Shown piece by piece: positions 1 to 6,200 of a stretch of 6,301 nt of DNA. The translations under genes and the position numbers were made by a program. Source of the DNA: Clostridia bacterium (GTDB lineage Bacteria > Bacillota > Clostridia > Christensenellales > Borkfalkiaceae); contig JAFZXG010000107.1 of NCBI GenBank assembly GCA_017616925.1, positions 1 to 6,301 on the forward strand. Direction: 5' to 3'. The notes below the pieces were generated by a model. That model did not search any database and was not told where the DNA came from. It was given only the letters and a program-made list of their open reading frames with translations. How positions within the stretch are numbered: the stretch's first letter is position 1; the number at the start of each line of letters is the position of its first letter.

Positions 1-343
1 CGATTGCGCGAGTGAAGTGAAATAAGCATACCGAAGTTCCGACTTCGTTAAAACGGAAAACAAAAATTTAAATGCGGATTATAGAAATAATAATTTAGCA
101 TTCGCCGCTTAATTTTGGCGAACGGTTCGGCGTTTTTCGTCCGTTGAAAACGCAGGGGCTGTGAGATTAGACGGAGAACGGAATAAAAATTACGAATGCG
201 GTTTTTATTCGGCATTTAGTATTCACGGATAGAGTAAAAGTTGCGGGCGGCTTGACTTTATCTAAAATCAATTACCCGATAAGTATGTAGAAAGTTTCAT
301 AGATCCGCGTAAGACCGGAGTGCAAGTCTCCGCATCTCCACCA
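1..343 (+). ncRNA. ssrA: Transfer-messenger RNA (tmRNA), 5' end outside the window
   Basis: This RNA rescues stalled ribosomes: it acts as an alanine tRNA, then as a short mRNA encoding a degradation tag. The tag frame begins at GCG (74) and stops at TAA (110-112). Helix 5 encloses the stop (101-106 with 117-122). Three pseudoknots can be traced: PK2 (130-136/147-153 with 140-144/171-175), PK3 (181-189/202-210 with 195-199/212-216) and PK4 (228-235/255-262 with 244-247/275-278). A helix-2 type segment starting AAGTATGTAG follows. The T-arm is 316-332 (stem CGGAG/CTCCG), then the acceptor strand CATCTCC (333-339), A340 and CCA (341-343). The left part resembles the PK1 region of other tmRNAs (hairpin 32-37/42-47, then TTCGTTAAAACGG). 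By comparison with other tmRNAs roughly 40-60 nt are missing on the left. The T-loop is TGCAAGT rather than the usual TTCRANY, which is unusual. Identification is very secure; the 5' end is not visible. Confidence 0.95.
74..112 (+). other. tmRNA proteolysis-tag reading frame (ADYRNNNLAFAA)
   Basis: The internal mRNA part of the tmRNA reads GCG GAT TAT AGA AAT AAT AAT TTA GCA TTC GCC GCT TAA, giving ADYRNNNLAFAA. The last residues (LAFAA) match the LA-x-AA degron seen in most bacterial tags and recognised by ClpXP-type proteases. The resume codon is inferred as GCG (Ala) because it is the in-frame alanine codon after the A/U-rich single-stranded stretch that follows PK1. The last sense codons and stop are folded into helix 5, as in other tmRNAs. 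The three consecutive Asn codons AAT are a species-specific detail. Confidence 0.88.
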
Positions 344-506
344 AAAAGTGAAAAGGGCAGAAAAGCCCTTTTTTCTTTTTGGGCGAGCAACAAAGCGCGG
401 AGACTTGCATATGGAACCGACGGAGTCTTTTAAGACGGAGTCGCTTTTGCGGAGCAAAAGGCAATAGTCCAGTGGACTATTGAGTGGGTAGGGAGCCACA
501 GGGCTC
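344..506. repeat. Hairpin-rich non-coding insert flanked by tmRNA 3'-end copies
   Basis: This stretch lies between the functional tmRNA 3' end and a second copy of its last 21 nt (507-527, 184 bp downstream of the first). It begins with the tmRNA terminator. At 397-409 it carries an inverted copy of the T-arm sequence TGCAAGTCTCCGC. It then has two direct copies of GACGGAGTC (419-427, 434-442) enclosing the palindrome GTCTTTTAAGAC (425-436). Three hairpins follow: 444-450/454-460 with a GGA loop, a 10-bp inverted repeat CAATAGTCCA/TGGACTATTG (462-471/473-482), and GGAGCC/GGCTCC (492-497/502-507). No credible protein is encoded on either strand. The layout resembles a very small non-autonomous element inserted at the tmRNA 3' end, but no transposase or integrase is nearby. 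Whether it recurs elsewhere in the genome cannot be seen here. Confidence 0.6.
351..380 (+). terminator. Rho-independent terminator of the tmRNA
   Basis: Stem AAAAGGGC (351-358) pairs with GCCCTTTT (365-372) around a six-base loop. It is followed by a U-rich run through 380. It starts 8 nt after the CCA end, the expected place for tmRNA transcription termination before 3' trimming. Confidence 0.85.
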
Positions 507-527
507 CAAGTCTCCGCATCTCCACCA
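507..527 (+). repeat. Second copy of the tmRNA 3' end (att-like direct repeat)
   Basis: These 21 nt are identical to 323-343 of the tmRNA, from inside the T-loop to the CCA. The identity continues through the four A residues after it, 25 nt in total. The upstream half of the T-arm is missing and is replaced by the end of the hairpin insert. Duplication of the 3' end of a tRNA or tmRNA is the usual footprint of site-specific integration by tyrosine recombinases; that origin is an inference here. Confidence 0.75.
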
Positions 528-533
528 AAAAAT

Positions 534-555
534 TACGGTACCGAAAGGTGCCGTA
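534..555. terminator. Hairpin terminator at the 3' end of the M55 peptidase gene
   Basis: TACGGTACC (534-542) and GGTGCCGTA (547-555) form a nine-pair stem around GAAA, with one G-U pair when read rightward. Read leftward, the hairpin starts 6 nt after the peptidase stop codon and is followed by ATTTTTTGG. That U-run derives from the A-run next to the tmRNA-end copy. The leftward stem has one C-A mismatch. Rightward it is followed by a weaker TTTGTTT. It most likely ends the leftward peptidase transcript. Confidence 0.65.
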
Positions 556-560
556 TTTGT

Positions 561-1376
561 TTACACTATCAGACGGTATTCGTCCAAGTCGTTTACCGTC
601 GCCTTTATCGTGTGCGCGTCGCCCGCGAAGGAGATCCTGTCTGCAAACTTCGGCGTTTGTTCTTCTAATTTCCGATATGCCGATTCCATACGGGTATATC
701 GAACTTCGATTTCCATCGGGAATTCGTATCTCACGGGTTTAAAATCAAACGTCATCGCCTTTTTAACTCCGTCGTAGATCTCCGATAACACGATTTCGGT
801 ACGGCGGAAGTTCGCAGAGTTTCTGCCCGTGCCGAACTTGGTGATAACGGTTTCGATCCTTTCGTCGTATTCCTTTGCTTGTGCAACGCACACGTCGTCG
901 CTTGCGACAAAGATCGCGGGAACTCCGAAGAAAGATGCTATCGTGCTGTCCACGTCTATTTCGCCGACGGGTTTGCCGTTCACTTTTATATACTGTATCG
1001 CGGATGAATTATAGGTATGCGCAAGTACTCCGTTTATACTGCCTTCGCGCGCGTGGTATCCGATATATATAATACCGTTTACGTTTATATCCGCTAAAAA
1101 GTTAAGTCTGGTTTTCATTTCTTTGATAGGGTATACGCTTTCGACTCTCGAATCTATAAGTTCGGTAAAGAGATTGTCTCCGCCGTTATGGTTATCCCAG
1201 ATATATACTTTACCCGCACCGTTATCAAAAAGCGACTTTGCAACGGTATTTACTTCGCTCGTTGCGGAAACGACGGCTTTTTTATACTCGTCCGTATCCT
1301 CTGTCAGTCCCTTGTTCGCCTCGCCGACGACTCCGTGGACGCCTTCTAAATCGACCGCAATAAGATAATTTTTCAT
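561..1376 (-). CDS. M55-family D-aminopeptidase (DppA-like zinc peptidase)
   Basis: This 271-residue soluble protein has no signal peptide or membrane segment, so it should be cytoplasmic. It matches the M55 family, whose best-known member, Bacillus DppA, removes D-amino acids from the N-terminus of short D-peptides using two zinc ions. The zinc-ligand pattern is complete: D9 and E11 (VDLEG), H63 (DNHNGG), H108 (GYHAREG) and E139 (PVGEID). H120 (LAHTYN) aligns with the catalytic-site histidine of DppA. The length is typical (DppA is about 274). The ATG is preceded by a strong AAAGGGGG site (1382-1389) five bases upstream, and the first residues are the family's N-terminal strand. In bacilli the gene often sits with dipeptide transport genes; here it is monocistronic, with its own promoter and terminator. 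It lies between the second and third tmRNA-end copies, which hints at acquisition with an inserted element. The substrate is inferred from the family only. Confidence 0.93.
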   Translation of the reverse strand: MKNYLIAVDLEGVHGVVGEANKGLTEDTDEYKKAVVSATSEVNTVAKSLFDNGAGKVYIWDNHNGGDNLFTELIDSRVESVYPIKEMKTRLNFLADINVNGIIYIGYHAREGSINGVLAHTYNSSAIQYIKVNGKPVGEIDVDSTIASFFGVPAIFVASDDVCVAQAKEYDERIETVITKFGTGRNSANFRRTEIVLSEIYDGVKKAMTFDFKPVRYEFPMEIEVRYTRMESAYRKLEEQTPKFADRISFAGDAHTIKATVNDLDEYRLIV

Positions 1377-1422
1377 TTTATCCCCCTTTCAATCAGTGCC
1401 GAACCGACGCAAATATACGTTG

Positions 1423-1451
1423 ACTTTATCATAAAACGTAAAAAAAGTCAA
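1423..1451 (-). promoter_or_regulatory. Predicted sigma-A promoter of the M55 peptidase gene, inside an inverted repeat
   Basis: Read leftward there is TTGACT (1446-1451), a 17-bp spacer and TAAAGT (1423-1428), about 47 bp upstream of the start codon. The two boxes lie in the arms of an exact 8-bp inverted repeat TTGACTTT/AAAGTCAA (1420-1427/1444-1451). The repeat could be an operator, or simply a by-product of similar sequences. The -35 box is strong and the -10 box matches 4 of 6 positions. Confidence 0.55.
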
Positions 1452-1465
1452 TCTTTTGTTTTCCT

Positions 1466-1530
1466 ATAAGTATGTAGAAAATTTCACGGATCCGCGTAAG
1501 ACCAAAGTGCAACTCTCCGCATCTCCACCA
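1466..1530 (+). pseudogene. Third, mutated copy of the tmRNA 3' end
   Basis: This 65-nt segment aligns without gaps to tmRNA positions 279-343 with six substitutions. It therefore holds the 3' strand of helix 2, the T-arm, the acceptor 3' strand and CCA. The T-stem is broken: GG became AA (1504-1505), so two of five pairs are lost. No tag frame or pseudoknots precede it, so it cannot be a working tmRNA. The unusual T-loop G (TGCAACT here, TGCAAGT in the real gene) is shared, which shows common descent. It starts exactly where PK4 ends in the real gene. An 11-nt string, TTGACTTTATC, occurs both at 252-262 in the tmRNA and at 1420-1430 here, so the homology may once have reached further upstream. 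It may be the old 3' end displaced by integration. Confidence 0.88.
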
Positions 1531-1533
1531 AAA

Positions 1534-1555
1534 AACAGCCGAAAGGCTGTTTTTT
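1534..1555. terminator. Terminator-like hairpin after the third tmRNA-end copy
   Basis: AACAGCC (1534-1540) pairs with GGCTGTT (1545-1551) around a GAAA loop, followed by a T-run to 1555. It sits 3 nt after the CCA, the same relation as at the real tmRNA. Read leftward it is also followed by six T residues, so it could act both ways. It is probably an original ssrA terminator or one derived from it. Confidence 0.75.
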
Positions 1556-1610
1556 ACGTATATTTTGCGGCAACGTCGCAAAATATACGTAATGCGCCCG
1601 AAAGGGCGTA
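1555..1610. repeat. Two tandem inverted repeats in the gap before the acyltransferase
   Basis: The first is a perfect 15-bp inverted repeat, TACGTATATTTTGCG and its complement (1555-1569/1577-1591), with a 7-nt loop. Two bases later comes a second stem, 1593-1599/1604-1610, with a GAAA loop (1600-1603). Together with the preceding terminator, three hairpins stand in a row over 77 bp. There is no clear U-run after the last two, so they are not obvious terminators. Their role is unknown. Confidence 0.7.
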
Positions 1611-1634
1611 CGTAATTCCGTTTTATAAAGTTAC

Positions 1635-1663
1635 TTGCAAATAAAATCACGTTATGTTAAAAT
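1635..1663 (+). promoter_or_regulatory. Predicted sigma-A promoter of the acyltransferase gene
   Basis: TTGCAA (1635-1640), a 17-bp spacer and TAAAAT (1658-1663) with an extended -10 TGT immediately before it (1655-1657). Transcription should begin near 1670, giving a leader of about 33 nt before the ATG at 1703. Confidence 0.6.
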
Positions 1664-1702
1664 AAAATCGCGACAAAACTTAAAAAGGGTGATACCCACA
1701 TT

Positions 1703-2812
1703 ATGCAGGATCTGATTACCAAAGGCGCGGTTGAAAAACGAGAGAGAAACTACGGAATAGACTTGTTAAGGATTGTTTCAATGTTTTTTATCTGCGTTCA
1801 CCACACGCTAATCCACGGCGGGTTGCTGTCCGCCGCGCCGCAGTCCGTAAACTACTATTGCGCTTGGCTTATAGACGCCGCGGTGATCTGTGCGGTAAAC
1901 TGTTACGCGCTCATATCGGGTTTCGTCGGTGCGGACTCGAAGTTTAAAGTCTCTAATATCGTTTACCTTTGGTTGCAGGTCGTCTTTTATTCGGTTATTA
2001 TCGCGGCGGTCTTTATGGTAGTTCAGCCCGAAACTTACGGCTTAGCGACTTTGATACAAAGTTTCTTTCCCGTGACCGTTTCGCTGTCTTACTGGTATTT
2101 CAAGGCGTACTTCGGGATGTTTTTCCTTATTCCCATAATGAATTTCGTTATAACGAATATGCCGAGACGCGCGTTAAAATGGACGCTTGTTTTATTCCTT
2201 ACCGCCGTTATTACGGTATCTTTATTCGCGGACGACGTTTTCGGTCTGCGCGGCGGGTATATTGTCTGGTGGCTTGCGATCCTTTATCTCGTCGGCGGGT
2301 ACGTCAAAAAATACGATCCGTTAAAGAACGCAAAGACGGGTTGGCTTATTTTCACCGCGATCGTTTCGGTCCTTATCTCTTGGGCGTATAAACTCGTCGC
2401 GGAGAAGATCGGCTTAAACGCGTATTCCGACAGACTTCTTTCTTACGTTTCGCCGACCGTATTCGCGGTCGCGCTTATCTTGCTTACCGTGTTTTCGGGG
2501 ATAAAATTCGACCGTAAACCGCGCCTTATAGCGTTTTTCGCGCCCCTTTCTTTCGGCGTCTATCTCATCCACGATAATATCGCGGTACGAAATGCGCTTA
2601 TATCGGGCAGGTTCGTGTCTTTTGCCGAACAGAGCTTCGCTCTTATGATTCTCTGTGTTCTCGGAATGGCGTTCGGTATCTACGTCGTTTGTTCTCTTAT
2701 CGATTATTTAAGGCTGATGCTGTTCAAAGCGTTTAAACTCAAGTCTTTGCTTTCCAAGGCGGAAGAAAAAGTAAAAAACAGAATACTCGAAAGAGAAGTT
2801 CCGAAAGAGTAA
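1703..2812 (+). CDS. Multi-pass membrane acyltransferase (Acyltransferase_3 family)
   Basis: This 369-residue integral membrane protein belongs to the family that moves acyl groups (often acetyl) onto surface polysaccharides, peptidoglycan or lipids. About ten membrane segments can be read, near residues 20-40, 54-76, 87-107, 131-150, 159-175, 185-200, 212-230, 247-264, 275-292 and 311-335. The N-terminal stretch RNYGIDLLRIVSMFFICVHH carries the family's R-x10-H signature (R23, H34). The family's late GVYLIHDN block is at 285-292. The C-terminal ~35 residues are charged and probably cytoplasmic. Length is normal for a stand-alone family member without a fused SGNH domain. The ATG follows AAAGGGTG by 11 nt, somewhat far; the GGGT of this site can pair with ACCC (1694-1697) in a small hairpin. 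The gene is monocistronic, with its own promoter and terminator. The acceptor substrate cannot be told from sequence or neighbours. Confidence 0.9.
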   Translation: MQDLITKGAVEKRERNYGIDLLRIVSMFFICVHHTLIHGGLLSAAPQSVNYYCAWLIDAAVICAVNCYALISGFVGADSKFKVSNIVYLWLQVVFYSVIIAAVFMVVQPETYGLATLIQSFFPVTVSLSYWYFKAYFGMFFLIPIMNFVITNMPRRALKWTLVLFLTAVITVSLFADDVFGLRGGYIVWWLAILYLVGGYVKKYDPLKNAKTGWLIFTAIVSVLISWAYKLVAEKIGLNAYSDRLLSYVSPTVFAVALILLTVFSGIKFDRKPRLIAFFAPLSFGVYLIHDNIAVRNALISGRFVSFAEQSFALMILCVLGMAFGIYVVCSLIDYLRLMLFKAFKLKSLLSKAEEKVKNRILEREVPKE

Positions 2813-2827
2813 AGGTAAAAAAAGAAA

Positions 2828-2860
2828 AAAAGACTGCCCGCGGGCAGTCTTTTGCGTTTT
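2828..2860. terminator. Bidirectional terminator between the acyltransferase and SRP RNA genes
   Basis: A perfect palindrome, AGACTGCCCG/CGGGCAGTCT (2831-2850), is extended by AAA/TTT on either side. A-rich sequence lies to its left and T-rich sequence to its right, so each strand sees a GC-rich hairpin followed by U residues. It lies 15 nt after the acyltransferase stop and 8 nt beyond the SRP RNA 3' end (2868), serving the convergent pair. Confidence 0.85.
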
Positions 2861-2867
2861 AAAAAAA

Positions 2868-3132
2868 CCGTGCGCTTCGTCCGAAAGTCCTTGCCAAAGT
2901 GTTTACCCGACAGGTAACTACTCCAAAGCAACCTTATGGCACACAAACCTGTCTACTTAGTGCTGCTACGTTCCCGTTCTGACACGGTTCATAGGGGCTT
3001 GTTGCATAAGACCTTGGTATCAACGTCCCTTATCGGGGACTACCTTTCACAAAGAGATCCTCGCGAAGTGTTCTGCTCCGCTGAAGCGAATCGCGGATTA
3101 CAGGGCATCGCTGTCTCCCCGCATAGCACGGC
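2868..3132 (-). ncRNA. ffs: Signal recognition particle RNA, large bacterial (Alu-containing) type
   Basis: This is the RNA scaffold of the signal recognition particle; with Ffh it delivers nascent membrane and secreted proteins to the membrane. Read leftward, the 5' end GCCGTGCT (3132) pairs through CCGTGC with GCACGG at the 3' end (2868-2873), closing a ~265-nt rod. The Alu-domain motif TGTAATC is at 3096-3102. The S-domain core has GTCAGA (2978-2983) opposite AGCAGC (2962-2967), a three-pair stem ACG/CGT and the GGAA tetraloop (2971-2974). GAACCGTGTCAG precedes it and AGCAGCACTAAGT follows it, as in clostridial homologues. The stem below the tetraloop is ACG/CGU where many species have UCC/GGA, a compensated change that supports a working RNA. 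A run of seven T residues (2861-2867) follows directly. The long form with helices 1-4 is typical of Bacillota. Ends are placed by closing-stem pairing and promoter spacing. Confidence 0.95.
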
Positions 3133-3138
3133 TTTAAT

Positions 3139-3167
3139 ATTCTACATTAAAACGCGGCATAAATCAA
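3139..3167 (-). promoter_or_regulatory. Sigma-A promoter of the SRP RNA gene
   Basis: Read leftward: TTGATT (3162-3167), exactly 17 bp, then TAGAAT (3139-3144). The inferred RNA start at 3132 falls 7 nt after the -10 box, the normal distance, so promoter and RNA end confirm each other. Confidence 0.8.
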
Positions 3168-3215
3168 GTTATTTTGGTTAAAATCTCTAAAACGAATAAT
3201 TTTGCGCTCTATCAC

Positions 3216-3244
3216 TTTACAAAACCGACAATAAAATATATAAT
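3216..3244 (+). promoter_or_regulatory. Sigma-A promoter of ileS
   Basis: TTTACA (3216-3221), 17 bp, then a perfect TATAAT (3239-3244). Transcription should start near 3251, only about 27 nt before the ileS ATG. This leaves room for the ribosome binding site but not for a T-box leader. It is divergent from the SRP RNA promoter, whose -35 box lies 49 bp away. Confidence 0.75.
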
Positions 3245-3277
3245 ATTCTGAGTAGTTTATTATCGGAGAAGGCTGTA

Positions 3278-6200
3278 ATGTATAAGAAAGTTGACACGTC
3301 GCTTAATTTTTTAGACAGAGAACGCGAAGTACTGAAATTCTGGAAAGATAACGGGATCATCGAACGGAATCAGGAACGAAACGCCGGCGCGAAAGAGTTT
3401 ACTTTTTACGACGGGCCGCCGACGGCTAACGGAAAGCCGCACATAGGTCATATTTTAACGCGTGTCATAAAGGATATTATCCCGCGCTACCGCGTCATGA
3501 AAGGCGAACACTCCATAAGAAAGGCGGGGTGGGATACGCACGGACTTCCCGTGGAACTCGAAGTCGAAAAGTCCTTGGGTATCGACGGAAAGCAGGAAAT
3601 AGAGAACTACGGAATAGAACCGTTTATCAAAAAGTGCAAGGAATCGGTCTGGAAATATAAGACCGAGTGGGAAAAAATGTCCGACAGGGTAGGTTACTGG
3701 GCGGATATGGAAAACCCTTACGTCACCTACGACGATAACTATATCGAGTCGGAGTGGTGGGCGCTTAAGACCATCTGGGAAAAGGGACTTTTATATAAGG
3801 GCTATAAGATCGTGCCTTACTGTCCGCGTTGCGGAACCGCGCTTTCTTCTCACGAAGTCGCGCAGGGGTATAAGGACGTTAAGGAAACTTCGGTGTTCGT
3901 CGCTTTTAAGGCGGCGGAAAGAGAGAATACCTATTTTCTCGCCTGGACGACTACGCCCTGGACCTTACCTTCTAACGTCGCGCTCTGTATGAACCCCAAA
4001 GAAACTTACGCCGAGATCAAGACCGAAGACGGCACGCATTTTATTCTCGCGAAAGCGCTTATTGACAAATATTTCGAGAACTACGAAACGATAGAAGAAA
4101 AACTCGGCAAAGATTACGAGTACGAAAAATACGAACCGCTTTTCGATTTCGTTAAGGACGAGATCGATAGTAAAGGCGAAAAAGCCTATTTCGTGACTAA
4201 CGCAGATTACGTTACGATGGAAGACGGCACGGGTATAGTTCATATCGCGCCCGTTTTCGGCGAAGACGACCATATTGTCGGTGACAGGTACGGACTCGCC
4301 ACCGTCAAACTCGTGGATACCGCGGGTAAGATGGACGCCCGTTGCGGTAAGTTCGCGGGGCTTTTCGTAAAGGACGCGGACAAACTTATCATAGCCGACT
4401 TAAAGGAAAGAAAACTTCTCTTTAAGACTATGGAATTTACCCACAGTTATCCGTTCTGCTGGCGTTGCGACACTCCGCTTATCTACTATCCGCGCGAAAG
4501 TTGGTTTATAAAGATGACCGCGGTGAAAGACAAACTCCTTGCCGCAAACGATTCAATAAACTGGATGCCCGAAACGATCAAAAAGGGACGTATGGGTAAT
4601 TTCCTCGAAAACGTTATCGACTGGGGTATTTCCCGCGAACGCTACTGGGGAACACCGCTGCCCGTCTGGGTTTGCAACAAATGCGGCAAAGTTCACGTTA
4701 TCGGCAGTAAAAAAGAACTCAAAGAACTCTGCCGTTTAGATCACGATGTAGAACTTCATAGACCGTATATCGACGAGTGTACTTTCGGCTGCGAGTGCGG
4801 GGGAACTTTCGTCAGAGAGAAAGACGTTATCGACTGCTGGTTCGATTCGGGTTCGATGCCGTTTGCGCAGCACCATTATCCTTTCGAGAATAAGGAACTT
4901 TTCGAGACTCATTTTCCCGCTGACTTTATTTCCGAGGCGATCGACCAGACGCGCGGTTGGTTCTATACTCTTCTTGCCGTTTCGACCTTGCTTTTCGGCA
5001 AAGCGCCGTTTAGAAACTGTATCGTTTTGGGGCACGTCAACGACAAAAACGGTATTAAAATGAGTAAGCATAAAGGAAACGTCGTAGATCCCTGGAGTGT
5101 TCTCGATAAGCAAGGCGCGGACGCGGTGCGTTGGTATTTCTATACCGGTTCTGCGCCGTGGCTGCCTTCGAGATTTTACGAAGAAGCGGTGTCCGAAGCG
5201 CAGAGAAAGTTTATGGGAACGCTCTGGAATACTTACGCGTTCTTCGTTCTCTACGCCGACATAGACGAATACGATCCTTCGGAATACGCTCTTAAAGACT
5301 GCAAACTTACTTTGATGGACAGGTGGGTGCTTTCTAAACTCAACACCGTTATTAAGGAAGTGGACGAAGGGCTTGCCCGCTACGACATTTACGGCAGCGC
5401 GAAGGCGTTGCAGGACTTTACGGACGAACTTTCGAACTGGTACGTTCGCCGCGGCAGGGAACGTTACTGGGGCAGCGATATGGACGACGACAAGATCGCG
5501 GCGTACACTACGCTTTACACGGTGCTTACCGCAGTCGCCAAACTGTCCGCACCCTTTACGCCGTTTATGGCGGAAAGCATTTATCAGAATCTTGTGCCGA
5601 ACTTCTATAAGGACGCGCCGATCTCGGTGCACCTTTGCGATTTCCCGAAAGTCGACGAAAAGATGATAGACAGGGAACTCGAAGACGGTATGCAGAACGT
5701 TCTCGACATAGTAAACTTAGGGCGTGCTTGCAGAAATGCGTCGAATATAAAGAACCGTCAGCCGCTCTCTAAAGTGTTCGTGTGTTCGGAAAGAAAGACC
5801 GTCCTTACAGAAGGTTTGCTCGCCATCGCGAAAGACGAACTTAACGTAAAGGAAGTCGAATACTTAAAAGACGCGGCGAGATTCGTTTCGTATAAAATAA
5901 AACCGCAGTTAAAAACTTTAGGTCCAAAGTACGGCGCGAAGTTGGGACTCGTAAAAGAGTTTTTAGATACCTGCAACGCCGCGGAAGTGGTTTCTACCGT
6001 AAAGAGTGGGAAAACTTATACTACAAACTATAAGGGCGCGGACTTCGAGTTTACTTTAGACGATCTGCTTATATCCACCGAGAGCGCGGAAGGATTCGTC
6101 GCCGCAAGCGACTTCGGTCTCACGGTCGTATTAGATACCGCCGTTACCGAAGAACTGTATTTAGAGGGTATAGAAAGAGAACTTATCTCTAAAATACAAT

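Noticed and set aside
419..442. CRISPR-like repeat from the duplicated GACGGAGTC
   Set aside because: Only two 9-nt copies separated by 6 nt, with no further repeats and no cas genes.
272..499. Leftward 75-codon open frame across the tmRNA 3' end and hairpin insert
   Set aside because: It runs antisense to the tmRNA T-arm and acceptor and through the hairpins, has no convincing ribosome binding site and no recognisable domain. A similar frame lies over the third copy (1429-1650), explained by the shared tmRNA sequence.
484..777. Rightward open frame overlapping the M55 gene 3' part
   Set aside because: It is the complement of the clearly recognisable peptidase and also crosses the tmRNA-end repeat and terminator; no domain.
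1466..1530. A tRNA gene ending in CTCCACCA
   Set aside because: There is no 5' acceptor strand, D-arm or anticodon arm. The sequence aligns with the tmRNA 3' end, and its T-stem has two mismatches.
344..1530. A complete integrative element or genomic island
   Set aside because: No integrase, excisionase, replication or transfer gene is present; the only protein is the M55 peptidase. Kept as a hypothesis in the findings, not called as a mobile element.
2936..3181. Rightward 81-codon open frame upstream of ileS
   Set aside because: It is antisense to the SRP RNA, whose structure and promoter account for the whole stretch.
3133..3277. T-box or other riboswitch before ileS
   Set aside because: The interval is AT-rich and filled by two divergent promoters, with no stem-loop series or terminator preceding the start codon.
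4736..5632. Leftward 298-codon open frame inside ileS
   Set aside because: It is opposite a strongly conserved, fully recognisable ileS frame. Its Arg/Val/His-rich composition is a codon-bias shadow and no domain is visible.
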